A DNA stretch of 64,000 nt from contig NZ_NPKN01000001.1 of the NCBI RefSeq assembly GCF_008329435.1, positions 806,001-870,000 on the forward strand, in the 5' to 3' direction. Below are positions 60,311 through 64,000 of the stretch, one piece after another. Position numbers and translations under genes: made by a program. The first letter of the stretch is position 1, and each line of letters begins with the position of its first letter. The notes under the pieces were generated by a model. It searched no databases. It saw nothing but the letters and a program-made list of their open reading frames with translations, and was not told the origin of the DNA. Origin of the DNA: Rhodanobacter sp. T12-5 (GTDB taxonomy: Bacteria; Pseudomonadota; Gammaproteobacteria; Xanthomonadales; Rhodanobacteraceae).

Positions 60311-60802
60311 ATGATCGAGGACGAACAATCCGAAGTGCTGGCAGAGGCTCCGGTGGAACGCAAGAGCCGCAAGCTGCTGGTGATCGTGGTGAGCGTGCTG
60401 TTGCTGGCGGCGCTGGGCGCGGGTGGCTATGCGTGGAAGGTGCGCTCCGGGCATGCGAAACCCGTTGCCGTGACCCTCAGCAAGACCGAGCTCTACCTGC
60501 CGCTGGAGCCTGCCTTCGTGGTGAATTTCCGCGACGACGAATCGCTGCGCTACCTGCAGGTCGGGGTGACGCTGATGTCGCACGACGCGGATGCGCTCAA
60601 CACGGCCAAGAGCGCCGACCCGGTGATCCGCGATGCGCTGGTGGCGCTGTTCAGCGACCAGAAGTATTCGATCATCAGCGATGCGGCCGGTCGCGCCAAC
60701 TTGCAGGCGCAGGCGCTGGCGGCGGTGCGCAAGATCGTCAAGGCGCGGATCGGCCGCCCCGGTATCGACGCGTTGTACTTCACCAGTTTCGTGATGCAGT
60801 GA
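60311..60802 (+). CDS. fliL: flagellar basal-body protein FliL
   Basis: 163 residues. A single N-terminal membrane helix (KLLVIVVSVLLLAALGAGGYAW, written here in part) and a periplasmic SPFH-like domain (LEPAFVVNFRDDESLRYLQV, ... YFTSFVMQ). Interacts with the stator. ATG 60311 has GAGG five bases upstream. Confidence 0.94.
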   Translation: MIEDEQSEVLAEAPVERKSRKLLVIVVSVLLLAALGAGGYAWKVRSGHAKPVAVTLSKTELYLPLEPAFVVNFRDDESLRYLQVGVTLMSHDADALNTAKSADPVIRDALVALFSDQKYSIISDAAGRANLQAQALAAVRKIVKARIGRPGIDALYFTSFVMQ

Positions 60803-60818
60803 CCGAGACCATACGCGC

Positions 60819-61835
60819 ATGAGCGATCTGCTTTCCCAGGACGAAATCGACGCGCTGCTGGATGGCGTGACCGGCGGCGCCGTCGCCACCGGCAACGACG
60901 AGCCGCTGCCGCCGGACGCGGTGATCTCCTACGACTTCACCCAGCAGGACCGCATCGTGCGCGGTCGCCTGCCGACGCTGGAGATGGTCAACGACCGCTT
61001 CGCGCGGTTCTTTCGCACGGCGATCTTCAGCGTGCTGCGCAAGACCTGCGAGGTCTCGGTGCTGGGCGTGAAGATGGTCAAGTTTGCCGAATACGTGCAT
61101 GGCCTGGCGGTGCCGAGCAATTTGAACCTGGTGCGCATCAAGCCGCTGCGCGGCACCGCGCTGGTGTTGTTCGAGCCGCGCCTGGTGTTCACCGTGATCG
61201 ACAATTTCTTCGGCGGCGATGGCCGCTACCACGCACGCATCGAGGGGCGCGATTTCACCGCCACCGAAAACCGCGTGATCCAGATCATGCTGGAGGCACT
61301 GTTCGGCGCGATGATCGAGGCATGGGCGCCGGTGCTCGATCTCCAGTTTGAATACCAGAGCTCGGAGATCAACCCGCAGTTCGCCAACATTGTCAGCCCG
61401 ACCGAGACGGTGGTGGTGTCGCGCTTCCACGTCGAGCTCGACGGCGGCGGTGGCGATATCAACCTGACCCTGCCGTACGCGATGGTCGAGCCGATCCGCA
61501 ACCTGCTCGACGCCGGCGTGCAGAGCGACCGCGTCGATCGCGACGACCGCTGGGCCGAGATGCTGCACGAGGAAATACTCGACGCGGAGGTGGATCTGAG
61601 CTCGCTGCTGCTGGAGGCTCAAATGAGTCTCGGCGAGTTCCTGCACCTGCGGCCGGGCGACGTGATCCCCGTGCAGTTGCCCGAGCTGGCCACTGTCTAT
61701 GCCGAAGACGTGCCGGTGTTCCGCGGCCGCTACGGCCAGTCCAACGGCCGCAACGCCGTGCGTTTCCATGTCCATGCCGGGCGGCGCGAAAGGCGCACGT
61801 TCGGCGACCATTCCACAGAGAAGACCCCCGCATGA
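60819..61835 (+). CDS. fliM: flagellar motor switch protein FliM
   Basis: 338 residues. The N-terminal CheY-P-binding peptide LLSQDEIDALLDGV is intact. The middle domain (FFRTAIFSVLRKTCEVSVLG, VFTVIDNFFGGDGR) and the C-terminal FliN-like part follow. C-ring component that receives phosphorylated CheY. Confidence 0.97.
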   Translation: MSDLLSQDEIDALLDGVTGGAVATGNDEPLPPDAVISYDFTQQDRIVRGRLPTLEMVNDRFARFFRTAIFSVLRKTCEVSVLGVKMVKFAEYVHGLAVPSNLNLVRIKPLRGTALVLFEPRLVFTVIDNFFGGDGRYHARIEGRDFTATENRVIQIMLEALFGAMIEAWAPVLDLQFEYQSSEINPQFANIVSPTETVVVSRFHVELDGGGGDINLTLPYAMVEPIRNLLDAGVQSDRVDRDDRWAEMLHEEILDAEVDLSSLLLEAQMSLGEFLHLRPGDVIPVQLPELATVYAEDVPVFRGRYGQSNGRNAVRFHVHAGRRERRTFGDHSTEKTPA

Positions 61836-62179
61836 GCCAGTCCACCGATAGTGCCTTCGCCGAATCCGGCGAGCGTGTTCAATTCGATTCGTTGCAGGCT
61901 GCCGCCGGCGACGGCGGCGACGTCAACCTCGACATGATCCTGGATGTGCCGGTGACGCTGGCGATGGAAGTAGGGCGTACCCGCATCAGCATCCGCAACC
62001 TGCTGCAGTTGAACCAGGGCTCGGTGGTCGAGCTCGATCGTTCCGCCGGCGAGCCGCTGGACGTATTCGTCAACGGCACCCTGGTCGCGCATGGCGAGGT
62101 GGTGGTGATCAACGAGAAGTTCGGCATTCGCCTGACCGACGTGATCAGCCCGGCCGAACGCGTGCGCAAGCTGCGCTGA
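61832..62179 (+). CDS. fliN: flagellar motor switch protein FliN
   Basis: 115 residues. [20 protein letters not shown] followed by [15 protein letters not shown] and [20 protein letters not shown] are the FliN/SpoA core. ATGA overlap with fliM. Confidence 0.97.
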   Translation: MSQSTDSAFAESGERVQFDSLQAAAGDGGDVNLDMILDVPVTLAMEVGRTRISIRNLLQLNQGSVVELDRSAGEPLDVFVNGTLVAHGEVVVINEKFGIRLTDVISPAERVRKLR

Positions 62180-62568
62180 TGGGCACGTTGGCGCTCATGC
62201 TTGCTGCGGCCCCGGCGGCGACGCCGGAGTTCAATGCTGCCGGCGAACTCGTTCGCGTGGTGCTGAGCCTGCTCGGCATCATCGGCCTGATCCTGGCCGC
62301 CGGCTGGCTCACTCGCCGGATGCAGCGCCGCCACGGCGCGGCCGGGCGGCGCATCCGCTGCGTCGAATCGTTTGCGGTGGGCGCGCGCGACCGGCTGCTG
62401 CTGCTGGATGCCGATGGCAAGCGTCTGCTGATCGGCATGGGTCCGAGCGGCATGCAGACCCTGCACGTCTACGACGGCACGCCCGAGCCTGTCGCGGCGG
62501 AACCGCCGGTCGCGCCGCCGATGCCGGCATTCGGCGACCTGCTGGCCCGCTGGAAGCGCGCCTCGTGA
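62179..62568 (+). CDS. fliO: flagellar biosynthetic protein FliO
   Basis: 129 residues. One membrane helix ([20 protein letters not shown], about 23-42) and a basic cytoplasmic C-terminus ([20 protein letters not shown]). Chaperone for FliP assembly. Overlaps both neighbours. Confidence 0.9.
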   Translation: MGTLALMLAAAPAATPEFNAAGELVRVVLSLLGIIGLILAAGWLTRRMQRRHGAAGRRIRCVESFAVGARDRLLLLDADGKRLLIGMGPSGMQTLHVYDGTPEPVAAEPPVAPPMPAFGDLLARWKRAS

Positions 62569-63320
62569 AGGCGCGCCACTGGATCATGGCCGGCGTGCTG
62601 CTGTTGCTGCCGCTGGCGTCACTGGCGGCGGTGCCGACGGTACCGGGCATTCCGCTGGTGAACGTGCAGCACACGCCCGATGGCGGGCAGAGCTGGACGA
62701 TGTCGTTGCAGGTGCTTGCGTTGATGACGGCGTTGACGTTGTTGCCGGCGATCGCGCTGATGATGACCTCGTTCACCCGCATCATCATCGTGCTCGGTTT
62801 CCTGCGCCAGGCGCTGGGCACGCAATCGACGCCGCCGAACCAGGTATTGCTGGGCCTGGCCTTGTTCCTCACCCTGTTCGTCATGTCGCCGGTACTCAAC
62901 CGCGCGTATGTCGATGGCGTGAAGCCGTACATGGACGGCCAGATCACTGCCGAGCAGGCGCTGCCGGCCGCCTCGGCGCCATTCAAGCGTTTCATGCTCG
63001 ACCAGACGCGCGACGCCGACCTACAGTTGTTCACCCGGCTGGCCAGGGAGAAGCCGTACGCCAGCAAGGCCGACGTGCCGTTCAAGGTGGCGATGCCGGC
63101 GTTCCTCACCAGCGAATTGAAGACCGCGTTCCAGATGGGCTTCCTGCTGTTCATTCCGTTCCTGATCATCGACCTGGTGGTCGCCAGCGTGCTGATGTCG
63201 ATGGGCATGATGATGGTCTCGCCGATGATCATCTCGTTGCCGTTCAAGATCATGCTGTTCGTGCTGGTCGATGGGTGGACGCTGTTGCTCGGCACACTGG
63301 CGGGGAGTTTCTACACGTGA
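62565..63320 (+). CDS. fliP: flagellar type III export gate protein FliP
   Basis: 251 residues from a GTG that overlaps the fliO stop. A signal peptide is followed by [40 protein letters not shown] and [20 protein letters not shown], all typical of FliP. The next gene in most flagellar clusters is fliQ; here none follows within 680 bases. Confidence 0.97.
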   Translation: MKARHWIMAGVLLLLPLASLAAVPTVPGIPLVNVQHTPDGGQSWTMSLQVLALMTALTLLPAIALMMTSFTRIIIVLGFLRQALGTQSTPPNQVLLGLALFLTLFVMSPVLNRAYVDGVKPYMDGQITAEQALPAASAPFKRFMLDQTRDADLQLFTRLAREKPYASKADVPFKVAMPAFLTSELKTAFQMGFLLFIPFLIIDLVVASVLMSMGMMMVSPMIISLPFKIMLFVLVDGWTLLLGTLAGSFYT

Positions 63321-63426
63321 GCGCGCATCGCCCGACGCAGGCTTCTGCGGGAGCGGTTTCAGCCGCGATTGCTGTTTGTTCTTGTTGTTTCAGAGCGAAG
63401 AGCTTTCGTGCTCCTGCGGAGCGCGA

Positions 63427-63462
63427 GTTACTTTCTCTTTGTGTGGCCAAAGAGAAAGTAAC
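63427..63462. repeat. perfect hairpin GTTACTTTCTCTTTG ... CAAAGAGAAAGTAAC
   Basis: 15-base arms with a 6-base loop, followed by a third partial copy CAAAGAGAAAG at 63463-63473. This sequence type is, to my knowledge, common between genes in Xanthomonadales. Confidence 0.85.
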
Positions 63463-63489
63463 CAAAGAGAAAGGCCACCCCGCTTGGCG

Positions 63490-63515
63490 CTTGCCGCCCA
63501 TCCATGGGCGGCAAG
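63490..63515. repeat. perfect hairpin CTTGCCGCCCAT ... ATGGGCGGCAAG
   Basis: 12-base arms with a 2-base centre, part of the same mosaic. Confidence 0.85.
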
Positions 63516-63536
63516 TCCGTGAGTCGGGGCCGGGCT

Positions 63537-63588
63537 TTTCGATCGGACTCCTGTCCGAGCGAAAAGGAGCCGACATCCTGTCGGCTCC
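63537..63588. repeat. two adjacent hairpins in the repeat mosaic
   Basis: TTTTCG...CGAAAA enclosing CGGAC-TCCT-GTCCG (63537-63565), then GGAGCCGACA-TCC-TGTCGGCTCC (63566-63588). Confidence 0.8.
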
Positions 63589-63614
63589 CCCTTTGGGGCC
63601 TGTCGTCCCCGCCT

Positions 63615-63642
63615 CACCGCCGCACAGGGGCCCCGGTAGAGC
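63615..63642 (+). repeat. 28-bp arm of a long-range inverted repeat (left copy)
   Basis: Begins CACCGCCGCACAGGGGCCCC. Its exact reverse complement occupies the last 28 bases of the window (63973-64000), 330 bases away. Confidence 0.85.
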
Positions 63643-63733
63643 AGCGGGCCATCCTGGCCCGCACTCGGTGCGCAGCGGCTGCGCCGCCGCCAATGCGGAA
63701 GAGCGTGTGGCTTTGTCGTTTCCCCAAACTCCC

Positions 63734-63824
63734 GTTCACCCTGAGCGCAGCTCGCGTCAGCGAGCGGAGTCGAAGGGCCATGCTGAGCGAACCCTTCGGC
63801 TCCGGCCTTGCGGACTACGCTCAG
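63734..63824. repeat. CACCCTGAGCG / CCCTTCG inverted repeat element
   Basis: CACCCTGAGCGCAGCTCGCG...GGAGTCGAAGGG followed by CCCTTCGGCTCC...GGACTACGCTCAG. The two halves are inverted and imperfect. A half element is at 22177-22212. Confidence 0.7.
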
Positions 63825-63899
63825 AGCCTGCCGCGGACTCGATCCGGGGGCGAACGATGGGAGTTGCGAGTGATTTTGTTATGCCTCGGCGTGCTCCTT

Positions 63900-63924
63900 G
63901 TAGGAGCCCGCTTGCGGGCGATGC
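63900..63924 (+). repeat. 25-bp REP arm identical to 20999-21023
   Basis: Starts GTAGGAGCCCGCTTGCGGGC. Only one arm is present before the sequence changes. Confidence 0.8.
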
Positions 63925-63972
63925 CTTTGCTTTTGATCGCGCTCTTCCCGGAGTGCACGCAGGATGCGCGCC

Positions 63973-64000
63973 GCTCTACCGGGGCCCCTGTGCGGCGGTG
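63973..64000 (-). repeat. 28-bp arm of a long-range inverted repeat (right copy, runs off window)
   Basis: Exact reverse complement of 63615-63642. The arm may be longer beyond the window edge. Confidence 0.85.

Larger units (their letters stand above)
63321..64000. other. 680-bp repeat mosaic after fliP, no gene supported
   Basis: Several inverted repeats occupy most of the span (see separate entries). Open frames here (63271-63522, 63250-63693) show only low-complexity translations of the repeats. No fliQ-like sequence was seen on either strand. Confidence 0.75.

Noticed and set aside
63427..63588. Possible CRISPR array in the repeat mosaic
   Set aside because: The repeats are different hairpins, not one direct repeat with regular spacers, and no cas gene is nearby.

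Overview
The window comes from a high-GC gammaproteobacterium, most likely of the Xanthomonadales and probably Rhodanobacteraceae (Rhodanobacter/Dyella-like). This rests on the flagellar gene order with a FleQ-type regulator and an atypical PilZ protein beside fliST, the ftsY / mutY / yggX / tRNA-Phe block, and dispersed palindromic repeats of the kind common in that order. No rRNA or taxonomic marker gene was seen, so the genus is an inference.

Layout. 1-2,300: a DEAD/DEAH helicase cut by the window edge and a small unknown protein, both on the minus strand. 2,440-8,441: a czcCBA-type heavy-metal RND efflux operon behind a promoter whose -10 box lies inside a 12-bp palindrome. 8,527-10,738: pyrC, a periplasmic LprI-domain protein and tRNA-Phe, all minus strand. 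10,701-20,610: a 9.9-kb island flanked by a 41-bp direct repeat of the 5' half of tRNA-Phe. It carries a KAP-family P-loop ATPase, a PrrC/RloC-like ABC-type ATPase with a candidate ribonuclease triad, a single-chain MmeI-like (type IIL) restriction-modification enzyme, a DUF4238-like protein and two small unknown genes. No integrase is visible. 20,690-30,259: housekeeping genes (yggX, mutY, an AsmA-like gene, ftsY, rsmD, coaD, a lipoprotein, ferredoxin, ggt, an MBL-fold hydrolase and a TMEM43-family gene).

30,357-63,320 is a near-complete flagellar and chemotaxis region: HDOD/EAL-like protein, flgN-flgM, flgA-MCP (minus), then cheV, flgBCDEFGHIJKL, fliC, fliD, fliS, fliT, tPilZ, fleQ and fliEFGHIJKLMNOP (plus). 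Promoter motifs that can be read directly outline the hierarchy. Sigma-54 sites precede flgB, the MCP-flgA pair, fliE and fliL, with a weaker one before fleQ. Sigma-28 sites precede flgMN, cheV, flgK and fliC. A perfect CRP/Clp palindrome lies upstream of fleQ. After fliP, where fliQ-fliR are normally found, the last 680 bases are a mosaic of inverted repeats with no recognisable gene.

How the parts work together. The flagellar genes encode the rod, hook, filament, C-ring and export gate. FleQ with sigma-54 is expected to turn on the early and middle operons, and FlgM export is expected to release sigma-28 for late genes. c-di-GMP inputs are suggested by tPilZ, FleQ and the Clp-like site. The island looks like a defence module: restriction by the MmeI-like enzyme, and perhaps an RNA-targeting back-up by the RloC-like protein with its KAP neighbour.
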